From: Rhizobium sp. NZLR1
Lineage (GTDB): Bacteria > Pseudomonadota > Alphaproteobacteria > Rhizobiales > Rhizobiaceae
DNA length: 64,000 bases
NCBI RefSeq assembly: GCF_017357385.1
Contig: NZ_CP071634.1
Location: 428,935-492,934, forward strand
Reading direction: 5' to 3'
Shown here: piece by piece, positions 18,079 through 27,196 of the stretch
Layout: every line of letters starts with the position of its first letter
Position numbering within the stretch: position 1 is the first letter of the stretch
Position numbers and translations under genes: made by a program
Notes under the pieces: generated by a model
What the model was told of the DNA's origin: nothing
Seen by the model: only the letters and a program-made list of their open reading frames with translations
The model's database searches: none

Positions 18079-18935
18079 GTCGCGCCACGTCCTTTCTTCG
18101 CCCTCACCATGACGAAGGTAAAGTCGAGTGTTGAACTCTCGCCTTTGCCTGATGGCTTGAACTCGCCGATCAGCTCTTCCTTGACGCCAAACAGGGCATC
18201 ACGGGCGAGGTTTGCATCGCCGCCGTCATAGACATGCGTGCTGATCGTCTCGAAGCCATCCGCCTTGATCAGGAAGTGCAGATGTGCGGGGCGCCGGAGT
18301 GGAAAGCCAAGGCCGCCAAGCATCTGGCCAACCGGCCCGTCGCAGGGCACGGCATAGCCGCCCGGCCGGACTGTCTTGTAGCGGAAATCGCCTTTGGTGT
18401 CGGCTGTGAACACGCCGCGAAGATTGAATTCGGGTTGTTGGTCCGGTTGCTGGTTCTCGTAGTAGCCTTCATTGTTGGCTTGCCAGGTCTCGATCGTGGC
18501 ACCCGCGACGGGCTGCCCATCGAGATCCTGTACATGGCCGGCCACCGCCAGAACGGGGCCGACGCCGTCGAGCGAGATATTGGAGTCGAGCGCTAATCGG
18601 GGTGCGTCGGCACGATAGAACGGCCCGCGCACCGTATTGGGCGTTGCGCTCTTCGGCCGGCGGGTATTGATCTCCTCGATGAGCGCGGTGACCCCCAAAA
18701 GGTCCGAAAGCAGCACCCATTCCTGCCGCCGTCCATCACTGGCGTGACCAACCTCGGTGAGGAATTCCACCGTCCGTCGCCAGTCGGCATGGGTCGGACG
18801 CGTCTCGCGGATGAGCTCGTGCAGGTGTTCTATGAAGGATACCATGAAAGCTTGCAGAGGCCCCTCCGCATGCTTGTCGAGCCGCTCGGCCACAAGCTGC
18901 GCAGAATTGCGCTCGCTGAACGTTATATCTGGCAT
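18075..18935 (-). CDS. Hydroxyquinol/catechol 1,2-dioxygenase (intradiol), copy 2
   Basis: 286 residues from the ATG at 18935. Iron ligands Tyr159 (EGYYEN), Tyr194 (PGGYAVPCDGP), His218 and His220 (RPAHLHF). The DGPVGQ(M/L)LG segment matches copy 1, but the two proteins differ throughout, so this is an old duplication or separate acquisition rather than a recent copy. First gene of unit A, divergent from LysR 2 and coupled to maleylacetate reductase; hydroxyquinol is the best substrate guess. Confidence 0.9.
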   Translation of the reverse strand: MPDITFSERNSAQLVAERLDKHAEGPLQAFMVSFIEHLHELIRETRPTHADWRRTVEFLTEVGHASDGRRQEWVLLSDLLGVTALIEEINTRRPKSATPNTVRGPFYRADAPRLALDSNISLDGVGPVLAVAGHVQDLDGQPVAGATIETWQANNEGYYENQQPDQQPEFNLRGVFTADTKGDFRYKTVRPGGYAVPCDGPVGQMLGGLGFPLRRPAHLHFLIKADGFETISTHVYDGGDANLARDALFGVKEELIGEFKPSGKGESSTLDFTFVMVRAKKGRGAT

Positions 18936-18956
18936 GACTCCTCCCATGACGATAAC

Positions 18957-19016
18957 TTAGCAGCCCGGAACTGAATGCTTGATAATTTTTTTCGTGATTT
19001 GTATGCGTATTTGTTA
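18957..19016. promoter_or_regulatory. Divergent promoter with LysR-type T-N11-A site (unit A / LysR 2)
   Basis: An AT-rich 80-bp gap separates the divergent starts at 18935 and 19016. TGCGTATTTGTTA (19004-19016) is a T-N11-A site whose last A is the first base of the LysR start codon, exactly as at 8532-8544. The region aligns well with 29420-29482 upstream of unit B. Confidence 0.65.
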
Positions 19017-19966
19017 TGAAGATCGACGAGCGACATCTGGTGCAACTTGCGGCGGTCGTCCAGGCAGGAGGCGTGACCGAAGGTGCGACGCTGCTGGGGC
19101 TTAGCCAGCCGGGAGTGTCGCGCACGCTTGCTATGCTGGAAAAGCGGCTCGGCGAGCCATTGTTCATCAAAGGCCGAAGGCCACTTCAGCCGACGCCGCT
19201 CGGCCGGGCCCTGGCAGACCACGGCCAGGCCATGCTCATGGCGTCGCGCAAGGCGTCCGCGTTGGTCGAAGGCTTCCGGCACGGCCGGACAGGGCTCGTG
19301 CGCGTTGGCGGCACGCCGTTCTTCATGGACGCGCTCATCGCAGGCATGATCGCCGGTTTCCAGAACGATTTTCCCGAAGTCCGTATCGAACAGAGTTATG
19401 ACTATCTTCCCGAGTTGCGCGCGGCGATCGTCGCCGACCGCATCGACCTCGCCATCTGCCCGATCGATATGCTCGACGAGGGATCGGGGATGCGTTTCCA
19501 GGAATTGCTGCCGGGCCGGAACGTCGTGGCCTGCCGACTTACCCATCCGCTTTTGCTCAAGCGCAAGCTGACCGGGTCCGATTTGCTTGAGTATCCCTGG
19601 ATAGCGCCGCCGCCCGGCAGTCCGCTGCTTGCCGACCTGCGCAGCCTCGTTCTCTCGCTCGGCGCAACGGAGACCAAGATCCGCTATGCTGGCGGGTCGC
19701 TGACCAGCGCGATCAACTACATGAAGGAGAGTGACGCGCTCACCATCCTGCCGCACAGCGTGGTTTTCGCCTATCGCAACGACAAGGCGATCACCGCCCT
19801 GCCGGTCAACATCCCGCATCCGGAACGCGCGCTCGGCTTGCTCAGGCGCACAGGAGACGTGGGCGCACCGGCTATCGAGGCGTTCTCGACGCATATTCGC
19901 AAAAGTTTTGAGAATCTGAGGCATCTGATCAAGCGCCACGAACAGTCCGTGATCTGGGGGATGTGA
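19016..19966 (+). CDS. LysR-family transcriptional regulator (unit A)
   Basis: 316 residues; N-terminal HTH (VTEGATLLGLSQPGVSRTLA, LEKRLGEPLF) and LysR effector domain. Paralogue of the regulator at 8544. Divergent from the nine-gene unit A, which it probably activates in response to a pathway intermediate. No matching regulator remains beside the paralogous unit B, so this protein or the one at 8544 may act there too. Confidence 0.92.
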   Translation: MKIDERHLVQLAAVVQAGGVTEGATLLGLSQPGVSRTLAMLEKRLGEPLFIKGRRPLQPTPLGRALADHGQAMLMASRKASALVEGFRHGRTGLVRVGGTPFFMDALIAGMIAGFQNDFPEVRIEQSYDYLPELRAAIVADRIDLAICPIDMLDEGSGMRFQELLPGRNVVACRLTHPLLLKRKLTGSDLLEYPWIAPPPGSPLLADLRSLVLSLGATETKIRYAGGSLTSAINYMKESDALTILPHSVVFAYRNDKAITALPVNIPHPERALGLLRRTGDVGAPAIEAFSTHIRKSFENLRHLIKRHEQSVIWGM

Positions 19967-20002
19967 ATTCGTGGCTGGCGGCGGGTGCCGCCACGCCGAA
20001 TA

Positions 20003-20617
20003 TCAGAATGTCGCCGAATCGTCCGGCCACAGCATGACCGGTGCCGCGACGGTGTCGACCACCGGACCGAGGCCGTGCCAGGCACGGTTGGCGTAGACCA
20101 GGGCCTCGGCCTGCCGCGTGGCATGTGCACCGGGCGAGACCGATGTCAGCTCAGCCGTGACCAGACATGCCCCCGGCGTCTCCAGCCGACCTCGAAGTTC
20201 GGCCCGGAACCAGAGCTCGACCTGAGGATAATAGGGCTCGCCGCCTTCGAGCCGAGCCCATTGAACATCTGGCCCGAAGCGATCTCTGCCCGATGTCGCA
20301 CAGAGCCGGGCGAGCTGCATGTCGGCGCGGCGAACGAAGTGGACGACCACCGATGCCGCCCGCTCCACCACTTTCGCACTCGACGAGGATGCCGAGAGCG
20401 AAAAGGCCACCATGGGCGGCACCGCGCTGATCGAGATCAGTGAGCTCACCGTCAGCGCCACCGGACCTTCGCCCGCATCGGCCGTGATGATCGCCACGCC
20501 CGACGGGTGATGCCGGAACGCTGCCATGAAGGCTTCGGTGATGCCTTGGCCACCGCCAGCGGCACCCGTTTCGGCGGCCGCCACCTTGCCCGGCATGCCT
20601 CTCGCGGCCGCGCTCAT
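20003..20617 (-). CDS. Flavin reductase component of a two-component monooxygenase
   Basis: 204 residues from the ATG at 20617, overlapping the stop of the oxygenase gene by 4 bp (ATGA). HpaC-like flavin reductase domain: FMAAFRHHPSGVAIITA, GPVALTVSSLISISAVPPMV, FSLSASSSSA. It would supply reduced FAD or FMN to the preceding oxygenase. The order oxygenase-reductase and coupling match resorcinol- or phenol-type two-component hydroxylases. Confidence 0.88.
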   Translation of the reverse strand: MSAAARGMPGKVAAAETGAAGGGQGITEAFMAAFRHHPSGVAIITADAGEGPVALTVSSLISISAVPPMVAFSLSASSSSAKVVERAASVVVHFVRRADMQLARLCATSGRDRFGPDVQWARLEGGEPYYPQVELWFRAELRGRLETPGACLVTAELTSVSPGAHATRQAEALVYANRAWHGLGPVVDTVAAPVMLWPDDSATF

Positions 20618-21840
20618 TTCTTCTCGATCAGGTCGTAGAACTGCCAGACGCGATCGCTCCACACGCCGGCAATGTCGCGGCCGGCGGCGGCGACGATGTT
20701 GGGATTGATCGTGAAATGGTTCGCCGCCGTCAGCATCTCGCGATAGATCCGCTGCATCACGCCGTAACGCAACGAAGCGCCGCCGAGCGCGCGGTAGACG
20801 AAATGGCAGGCATCGACGCCGCCCTCATGCACTTCGGACTTGGCGAGATGCACAAGGCTTATCTGGCGGGTCGTCATGCGGTTGCCGGCTTCGATCGAGG
20901 CCTCCACGTCGCGCCAGACCTCGAACAGGAGGGCGCGGGCGGCGCGGACTCGGGCTTCCGCGCGGCCGAAATCGAACCAGAACTTATCGCTCTCGCCGAG
21001 CATGCCGGCACGGCCAGTCTTGGTCTTGGCATATTTGGCGGCTTCATCAAGCATGCGACGTGCCGCACCGATCGCCCACCCGGAATGGCCTATGGCAGCG
21101 AGGCCGACGACGCCGAGGCTGAAGAATTCCTTCATACGCTGCGGCTCGGCGGTCAGGATCGGGAACACCATGTCGTCAGGAATGAAGACATCGTTGGCGG
21201 CATAGTCGATGCTGCCCGTCGCCTGTAGGCCGAGTGAATTCCAGTTCCCGAGCAACTCGTGCTCTCCGACTGGCGCATGGGCGCAGAGCACGATCACGTT
21301 GCCCTTCTCGTCCTTCGCCGGGTGACCGTTTCCATCGTCGAGCAGCGCTGCCGTATGGGTATAGGTAGCGTGGTAGATGCCGCTGGCATAGGCCCATTTG
21401 CCGTTCAGCCGATAACCGCCATCAACCTTCTTCAGCATGCCCGTCGGCGTGCCCTGGCCGGAAAACCGGTTATCGGTCTTGCCGTCGAACAGGCGGCCGA
21501 TCGCCGTATCGGGCAGGAAGGCCGCCGACATCGCGCCGATGCAGGTGTGCACCATCGAGATCCAGCCGGCCGCGCCGCTGTGATAGGTGATGGCTTCAAT
21601 GAGCTGAAGTCCCTGGGTCGGCGACAGCTGCGCACCACCGATATCCTCGCCGGCGAAGACATGGCTCATCCTCAGCGGCTTGAGCGCCTCGAAGGTCTCC
21701 TCGTTGAGGCGGCCGAGCTTTTCATTTTCCTCGGAATTCTTGTCGAGGATCGGGCCGACCTTGTCGACATGGGCCAGGAGGGACGCGAAGTCCGTCTTCG
21801 TGCCCCAGTAGCCTGATGCGTGCTTGATTAGTGCATTCAT
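20614..21840 (-). CDS. Flavin-dependent monooxygenase, oxygenase component (acyl-CoA dehydrogenase fold)
   Basis: 408 residues with a strong AAGGAGG before the ATG. The sequence has the acyl-CoA dehydrogenase-like fold of group D flavin monooxygenases (HsaA, HpaH-C2 and resorcinol hydroxylase GraA types): AGEDIGGAQLSPTQGLQLIE, then GGYRLNGKWAYASGIYHA, and a C-terminal helical domain. With the coupled flavin reductase it would ortho-hydroxylate a phenol using FADH2 and O2. In Rhizobium sp. MTP-10005 this type converts resorcinol to hydroxyquinol. Ring cleavage by unit A enzymes is the natural next step. Confidence 0.85.
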   Translation of the reverse strand: MNALIKHASGYWGTKTDFASLLAHVDKVGPILDKNSEENEKLGRLNEETFEALKPLRMSHVFAGEDIGGAQLSPTQGLQLIEAITYHSGAAGWISMVHTCIGAMSAAFLPDTAIGRLFDGKTDNRFSGQGTPTGMLKKVDGGYRLNGKWAYASGIYHATYTHTAALLDDGNGHPAKDEKGNVIVLCAHAPVGEHELLGNWNSLGLQATGSIDYAANDVFIPDDMVFPILTAEPQRMKEFFSLGVVGLAAIGHSGWAIGAARRMLDEAAKYAKTKTGRAGMLGESDKFWFDFGRAEARVRAARALLFEVWRDVEASIEAGNRMTTRQISLVHLAKSEVHEGGVDACHFVYRALGGASLRYGVMQRIYREMLTAANHFTINPNIVAAAGRDIAGVWSDRVWQFYDLIEKK

Positions 21841-21901
21841 GACAATTCCTCCTTGATAGACCTGATCATAAAGCCCGCCTGACGGCGCCGCTCCTTTGGT
21901 T

Positions 21902-22681
21902 TCACCCGGCGAGGAAGTCGCCGATGGCAGTGACGGTGCGCGGATCTTCCTGCATAGCGAAATGGCCGACCTCCTTGATGATGAGCGTCAGCGCATTGGG
22001 AATGCTCTTTTCCCAGATCGGCGCCTGCGAGGCCGGCAGCATGCGGTCCTTGTCGCCCCAGACGATAAGTGTCTCATTCGGAATCCGGCTCAACCAACGG
22101 CCGAGGTTGGGGTGACCGAAACCATGCCCCTTGAGAATGTTGCCGAGCGCCGGGCCTTCCTTTTCGCGTGCCGCGACGAAATCCTCGACCGAGGGGCATT
22201 CCGAACCGCCGGGGAAATAGCGCGCCGCGACTTCGACATTGTGGGCCAGATATCCAGGCAATTCCTGCGGCGGGACCGCGCCAAGATCGGTGCCGGGATG
22301 GTCCGTGTGATTGAGGCCGGCCGGGGCGTTCAGCACCAGCTTGCCAAACTGCTCGCCAGAGACGGCGGCGATTTCGGCCGCCATCCAGCCACCCATGGAA
22401 TGTCCGACCAGATGCGGCCGGTCGAGGCCGAGCGCTTTGACGAGATGGAGGTTATGGACCACCATGTCCTGCATGCCGGCAATATGCGGCGCCTCGCCGC
22501 TCTCGCCGAATCCGGGATGGAAGGGAAGGTAAACGCGGAACCGATCCGCCAGCCCGCGCGCCCATTCATGGCCCTCGAGCGTGGCCGCGCCATGCAGCGC
22601 TAGCACCGCGGGGCCGCGACCGATCGCCTTCACCACCGTTCGGACGCCGTCTATATCCTGGGTCAGAGTTTCAAATTCCAT
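21902..22681 (-). CDS. Alpha/beta hydrolase (unit B)
   Basis: 259 residues. Oxyanion motif LALHGAAT, nucleophile elbow GHSMGG near residue 95, catalytic Asp in VWGDKDRML and His in EVGHFAM. A good AGGAGG precedes the start. Resembles carbon-carbon bond hydrolases of ring-cleavage pathways and related esterases. In unit B it lies directly before the two-component hydroxylase; it may release the phenol from an ester or act on a side chain. Confidence 0.85.
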   Translation of the reverse strand: MEFETLTQDIDGVRTVVKAIGRGPAVLALHGAATLEGHEWARGLADRFRVYLPFHPGFGESGEAPHIAGMQDMVVHNLHLVKALGLDRPHLVGHSMGGWMAAEIAAVSGEQFGKLVLNAPAGLNHTDHPGTDLGAVPPQELPGYLAHNVEVAARYFPGGSECPSVEDFVAAREKEGPALGNILKGHGFGHPNLGRWLSRIPNETLIVWGDKDRMLPASQAPIWEKSIPNALTLIIKEVGHFAMQEDPRTVTAIGDFLAG

Positions 22682-22705
22682 TGAATATCCTCCTCATACA
22701 ATCTG

Positions 22706-23719
22706 TCAGGCCGCGTCGGCGGCGATCAGCACCTTGCACTGCGTCGTCCGGCGCTTGAGTGCCTCGAAGGTCTCGGGCACTTCGCCGAAACCGATCCGGT
22801 CGGTGATCAACGCTTGCGGGCGATAGCGGCCCGGCTCGAGTGCCGCGAGCGCGGTCTCGAACTCGGTCATGTTGAAGAACACCGCGAAGATGAGCTGGAT
22901 TTCCTTCGACAGCGCCGCGAACGGATCCCAGTCGTCACCGCCGACGCAGAGGCCGACGCCGACCACGGTTCCGTGGACCCGGACCAGTTTGCAGGCGAAA
23001 TCGATCAGGCCGCGTTTGCCCACGCATTCGAAGACAATGTCGGGCTCGCCGCTGCTCTTGCTCCGGAACTCCTCCGCGAGACCGGGACCAGACAGGGCAA
23101 AACCAGTCGCGCCGATGGCCGCCGCGCGCTCTTCCTGATGTCGGTTGATATCGGCGACGATGACCTCGCGCGCACCATGCCGGCGCGCCCAGAAGGCGAC
23201 GAGCAGGCCGATCGGCCCCGCGCCAAGGATCAGCACGCGGTCGCCGGGTTTCAGGCCAGAGCGCATGACGCAATGAAGCGCCACGGCGACCGGCTCGGCC
23301 AGCGCGCCCTCCGATATCGGCAGGTCGTCGGGAAGTATGCGGCACTGGCGCGCCGCCACGGTGGTGAATTCGGCATAGCCGCCGCCGATCAGCCGCATCT
23401 CGGCGCACCAGGCCGGCTCGCCACGCTTGCAGCTGTCGCAATGGCCGCAACCACGCATCGGCGTCACGGCCACCCGGTCGCCCGGCCTGAGCGTGGCGAC
23501 GGCGCTGCCGCAGCTTACGACCTCGCCGGCAAATTCATGGCCGAGTACGTCATATTGCTTGAGGCCGAAGGTTTTGGGGTCCTCGGTCATGTGGAGATCG
23601 GAGCCGCAGATGCCGCAGGCGGCGATCTTGAGCAGGACCTCATCATCAGCCGGCTCCGGCACCGGGCGTTCGCCGACTGTTAAAGGCAGTCCGACACTAT
23701 CGAAAAGCACAGCCTTCAT
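22706..23719 (-). CDS. Zinc-dependent alcohol dehydrogenase (MDR family)
   Basis: 337 residues from the ATG at 23719, which overlaps the permease stop by 4 bp. Catalytic zinc residues in CGICGSDLH, GHEFAGEV; structural zinc cysteines in CGHCDSCKRGEPAWC; NAD-binding LILGAGPIGLLVA. Typical of sorbitol/threonine-type medium-chain dehydrogenases. Oxidises a secondary or primary alcohol, perhaps a side chain of the imported aromatic compound. Substrate not identifiable. Confidence 0.9.
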   Translation of the reverse strand: MKAVLFDSVGLPLTVGERPVPEPADDEVLLKIAACGICGSDLHMTEDPKTFGLKQYDVLGHEFAGEVVSCGSAVATLRPGDRVAVTPMRGCGHCDSCKRGEPAWCAEMRLIGGGYAEFTTVAARQCRILPDDLPISEGALAEPVAVALHCVMRSGLKPGDRVLILGAGPIGLLVAFWARRHGAREVIVADINRHQEERAAAIGATGFALSGPGLAEEFRSKSSGEPDIVFECVGKRGLIDFACKLVRVHGTVVGVGLCVGGDDWDPFAALSKEIQLIFAVFFNMTEFETALAALEPGRYRPQALITDRIGFGEVPETFEALKRRTTQCKVLIAADAA

Positions 23720-24765
23720 GTCCGGTCCTCCATCAGGCGCCGTCGTGTTGGGAACCAGGGGGCGTCGACGACCTTGCAGATCAGGCCCCAGATGCCGCCG
23801 CGGGCGAAGAGCGCCATGAACAGGGTCATAAGGCCGAGGACCACGAGATAGGTCGCGCCATATTCGCCGAACCAACGCTCGGCGAAGAAGTAGATCAGCG
23901 CGCCGATCAGCACGCCTTCCAGCGATCCCAGCCCGCCGACCATGACGATGAAAATTGCGATATTGGCCCAGTTAGGATCATAGGCTGAGGGTGGTGTTAT
24001 GCGCAGCTGGGCCATGAAATAGATGGCGCCCGCAAGGCCCGTACCGACGGCTGCAGCCACCCAGATCAGGAAGCGCAACCGGCTGACATTGACGCCCTGG
24101 CTTGCTGCGGCGACAGGATTGTCGCGCATGGCGATCAAGGCCAAGCCGTAACGCGAGCGCAGCAGTAGGTAGCTGCCGCCGACCGTCATCAGCAGCATCA
24201 GCGCGCAGAGCAGGGATACACCCACGGCGCGTTCGGTCGGGGAATAGGTGGTCATGACGCGCAGGCTCATGCCAGCGCCGGCATTGACGTAGCCGAATAC
24301 GGAGGTCGCCAGCCGCACCACCTCGGCCACGACCCACGTGCCGATCGCGAAATAGGGTCCGTCGAGCCGGTGCAGCAGGCCATAGGTGGGGATGGCGAGC
24401 AAGGCCGGCGCGATCATCGCCAGCACAACGGCAACAAAGGGATTGATGCCCCAGAGCTGGGCCATCACGAACATCATGTAGGCGGCGACGCCGACGAAGA
24501 CTTGTTGGCCGACCGACACCAGGCCGGCATACCCTCCCAGCAAGTTCCACATCTGCGCCACGGCAATGTAGCAGCACAGTTCCACCACGTCTCGGATCAG
24601 GCCCTGGCTGGCCCAAAGCGGCATCGAGGCAACAGCAAAGAGCAATACGATGCCGAGGCCCATTGCGATGATGCCCGACATGGTCTGGCGCTGGACCCGG
24701 ACCGGCGGAAGATCCATGGCATCGGTCGGGCCTGGAGCGGGAGCGGTTGCGATCGCTTGGGTCAC
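23716..24765 (-). CDS. ABC transporter permease, LivM type (unit B)
   Basis: 349 residues from a GTG at 24765 with AAGGA just upstream and 4 bp after the LivH-type stop. LivM motifs WNLLGGYAGLVSVGQQVFVG and GGLGSLEGVLIGALIYF. Overlaps the dehydrogenase start. Paralogue of the permease at 12248. Confidence 0.9.
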   Translation of the reverse strand: MTQAIATAPAPGPTDAMDLPPVRVQRQTMSGIIAMGLGIVLLFAVASMPLWASQGLIRDVVELCCYIAVAQMWNLLGGYAGLVSVGQQVFVGVAAYMMFVMAQLWGINPFVAVVLAMIAPALLAIPTYGLLHRLDGPYFAIGTWVVAEVVRLATSVFGYVNAGAGMSLRVMTTYSPTERAVGVSLLCALMLLMTVGGSYLLLRSRYGLALIAMRDNPVAAASQGVNVSRLRFLIWVAAAVGTGLAGAIYFMAQLRITPPSAYDPNWANIAIFIVMVGGLGSLEGVLIGALIYFFAERWFGEYGATYLVVLGLMTLFMALFARGGIWGLICKVVDAPWFPTRRRLMEDRT

Positions 24766-24769
24766 GGTC

Positions 24770-25627
24770 TCAATCCTTTCCGAGAAGGCCCTGCGGCCGC
24801 AACGCGAGAATGAGCAGGAAAACGAGATGGCCGGCCAGGATGCCGAAGCCGGGATCGATGCGGAAGCCGAACGACTGGCTGATGCCGAGCACCATGGCAC
24901 CGATGAAGGCACCCCAGATCGAGCCCATGCCGCCGATGATCACCGCTTCGAAGGCGTAGATCAGTTGGAAGGCGCCATCGGCGGGCGACACCGTTGAGCG
25001 CATCGACTGAAACACGGCGGCAAAGCCAAGTATGGCGACCGCCAGCGCGGTGGCGCCGGCATAAACGTTTTTTGGGTTGACGCCGGTCATTGCCGCTGCC
25101 TCGACATCGGCCGACGCTGCGCGCAACGAACGGCCGAAGCGGGTATATTGCATCGTCGTTGCCAACCCCGCCGTCAGTACGGTCGCGGTGATCAGCACGA
25201 TAACGGGCAGCACGCCGACGAAGAGCGGCCCGAGTTGGAAGGAAGCCTGGGCAATGCCGCCGCTCGGCAGCGAGCGGGTGTCCGCCGACCACACCTGCAA
25301 CATCGCATTCTGCAGCGCGGTCGACAGGCCGAAGGTCGCGATTAGCGACGGCAGCGGGTCTGCGCCGACCACTCGATCGAGAATGAGCCGCTGCAGGATT
25401 ATGCCGATGATGCCGCCGAGCGCCACCAGCACCACCAGCACCGCCCACGGGCCGAGCCCGAAGGTCGAGGCGAGGCTGATCCCGATCAATGCCAGCAGGA
25501 TCATCAGATCGCCATGCGTGATGTTCACCACGCGCATAACGCCGAACATCAGCGCCATGCCGAGCGCATATTGCGCATAGAGGCCGCCGAGCAGAATGCC
25601 CTGGACCAGTCCGTCAAGCCACTGCAT
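24770..25627 (-). CDS. ABC transporter permease, LivH type (unit B)
   Basis: 285 residues, MQWLDGLVQGILLGGLYAQY start and AVIIGGMGSIWGAFIGAMVL. Overlaps the LivF-type gene by 14 bp. Second pore subunit of the unit B importer; paralogue of the one at 13332. Confidence 0.93.
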   Translation of the reverse strand: MQWLDGLVQGILLGGLYAQYALGMALMFGVMRVVNITHGDLMILLALIGISLASTFGLGPWAVLVVLVALGGIIGIILQRLILDRVVGADPLPSLIATFGLSTALQNAMLQVWSADTRSLPSGGIAQASFQLGPLFVGVLPVIVLITATVLTAGLATTMQYTRFGRSLRAASADVEAAAMTGVNPKNVYAGATALAVAILGFAAVFQSMRSTVSPADGAFQLIYAFEAVIIGGMGSIWGAFIGAMVLGISQSFGFRIDPGFGILAGHLVFLLILALRPQGLLGKD

Positions 25628-26342
25628 GGGATGCTCCGAAATAGGCTTCGCCGATCTCCTCGCGGGACATGTCCGCCGACCGGCCGGTCAGGGTCACGCG
25701 GCCTTCCAGCATGCAGTAGAGCCGGTCGGAGGCCGATTTGGCGAGACCGACGTCCTGCTCGACCAGCACGACGGCGGTGCCATTCCTCGAGATCGCGGGG
25801 ATGGATTGATAGATTTCCTTGACGACCTTCGGCGCCAGGCCAAGACTGATCTCGTCGCAAAGCAGCAAGCGAGGTTGGTTGAGCAGCGCACGCCCGATGG
25901 CGACCATCTGCTGCTGACCGCCGGACAGGGATTGCACAGGCACTGCCTGCTTTTCCTTGAGGATCGGAAACAGCGCGTAGACGCGCTCGATCGTCCAGAC
26001 CTCGCCATGTCCCGGGGCGGCATGGTCGATCGCCACGCGCAGATTGTCGAGGACGGACATCCCGGCGAAGAGCCGGCGACCCTCTGGCACGATCGCCACG
26101 CCATCGGCCACCATGCTATGCGGCTTGCTGCCACCAACCGGGCGGCCGTCGAGACACACCATGTCGGGTGCCACTTTGATGAGGCCCATGATCGATTTCA
26201 GCAGGGTGGATTTGCCGGCGCCGTTTGCGCCGATCAGGGCCACGATCTCTCCCTCGGCGATTTCGAGATCCACGCCGTAGAGCGCCTGGAAATCACCATA
26301 GCGGGCCTTGAGCTGGTGCGTGGACAGAAGCGTTTTGGTCAT
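25614..26342 (-). CDS. ABC transporter ATP-binding protein, LivF type (unit B)
   Basis: 242 residues. Walker A GANGAGKS, signature LSGGQQQM, Walker B LLLCDE, VEQDVG switch. Overlaps the LivG-type gene by 4 bp (ATGA). Partner of the LivG-type ATPase. Confidence 0.95.
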   Translation of the reverse strand: MTKTLLSTHQLKARYGDFQALYGVDLEIAEGEIVALIGANGAGKSTLLKSIMGLIKVAPDMVCLDGRPVGGSKPHSMVADGVAIVPEGRRLFAGMSVLDNLRVAIDHAAPGHGEVWTIERVYALFPILKEKQAVPVQSLSGGQQQMVAIGRALLNQPRLLLCDEISLGLAPKVVKEIYQSIPAISRNGTAVVLVEQDVGLAKSASDRLYCMLEGRVTLTGRSADMSREEIGEAYFGASHAVA

Positions 26343-27070
26343 GCCTCGATCCCCATGTAGACACGTCGTACTTCGGGGTTCTTGATGACCTCGTCTGGCA
26401 GGCCCTCAGCGATTTTCTCGCCGAAATTCAGCACCATGATCCGGTCTGCCACCGCGAGTAGCGCATGCAGCACATGCTCGATCCAGACGATCGTCACGCC
26501 ACGGTCGCGGATGCGTCGGATCAGTTGCACCAGCGCCTTGCCCTCCTCGTCGGTCAACCCGCCGGCGATTTCGTCGAGCAGCAGCAAACTCGGACTCGAC
26601 GCCAGCGCGCGGGCCAGCTCCAGCCGCTTGCGGTCGAGCAGCGTCAGCGAGCCCGCCGAGCGGTTGGCCTTGTCGGAAAGCTCGCAGTCGCCGAGAATCC
26701 GGGCACAGAGTGCATAGCTCTGGGCCTCGCTGCGGCCGCCGCCAAATGTCGCCGCGACGAGCAGATTTTCGAATGTCGACATGCCGACATAGGGGCGTGG
26801 GATCTGATATGTGCGGCCGATGCCGATCTTGCAGCGCACATGAGGCGGCTGGCCGACGAGGCGCTGTCCGGCGAACACGAGCTCGCCGGCATCGTTCCTA
26901 AGGTCACCGCTGATCAGATTGAAAAGCGTGGTCTTTCCCGCCCCGTTGGGGCCGAGGATGCCCAGCACCTCGCCACGCCGGACATCGAAGCTGATGTCCT
27001 GCAGGACGCGCAAGGCGCCGAAGGATTTGCTCAATCCTCTCGCTTCTAGCAATACGCCGTCCAATAGCAT
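26339..27070 (-). CDS. ABC transporter ATP-binding protein, LivG type (unit B)
   Basis: 243 residues. Walker A GPNGAGKT, signature TLLDRKRLELARAL, Walker B LLLLDE, WIEHVLHAL. Lies 126 bp after the substrate-binding protein gene; nothing else was seen in that gap. Confidence 0.95.
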   Translation of the reverse strand: MLLDGVLLEARGLSKSFGALRVLQDISFDVRRGEVLGILGPNGAGKTTLFNLISGDLRNDAGELVFAGQRLVGQPPHVRCKIGIGRTYQIPRPYVGMSTFENLLVAATFGGGRSEAQSYALCARILGDCELSDKANRSAGSLTLLDRKRLELARALASSPSLLLLDEIAGGLTDEEGKALVQLIRRIRDRGVTIVWIEHVLHALLAVADRIMVLNFGEKIAEGLPDEVIKNPEVRRVYMGIEA

Positions 27071-27196
27071 CCTCCGCTCCCGGTTGGAGCAGGCGTAGAA
27101 ACACGCCCGCCCCTCCGGTTTTCATGCATTCGGCCTGGTCTTGCAGGTCGCCGGGCGACCTCGTTGGTCAATGTGGCCCGCCCGACGTGTCCAGGC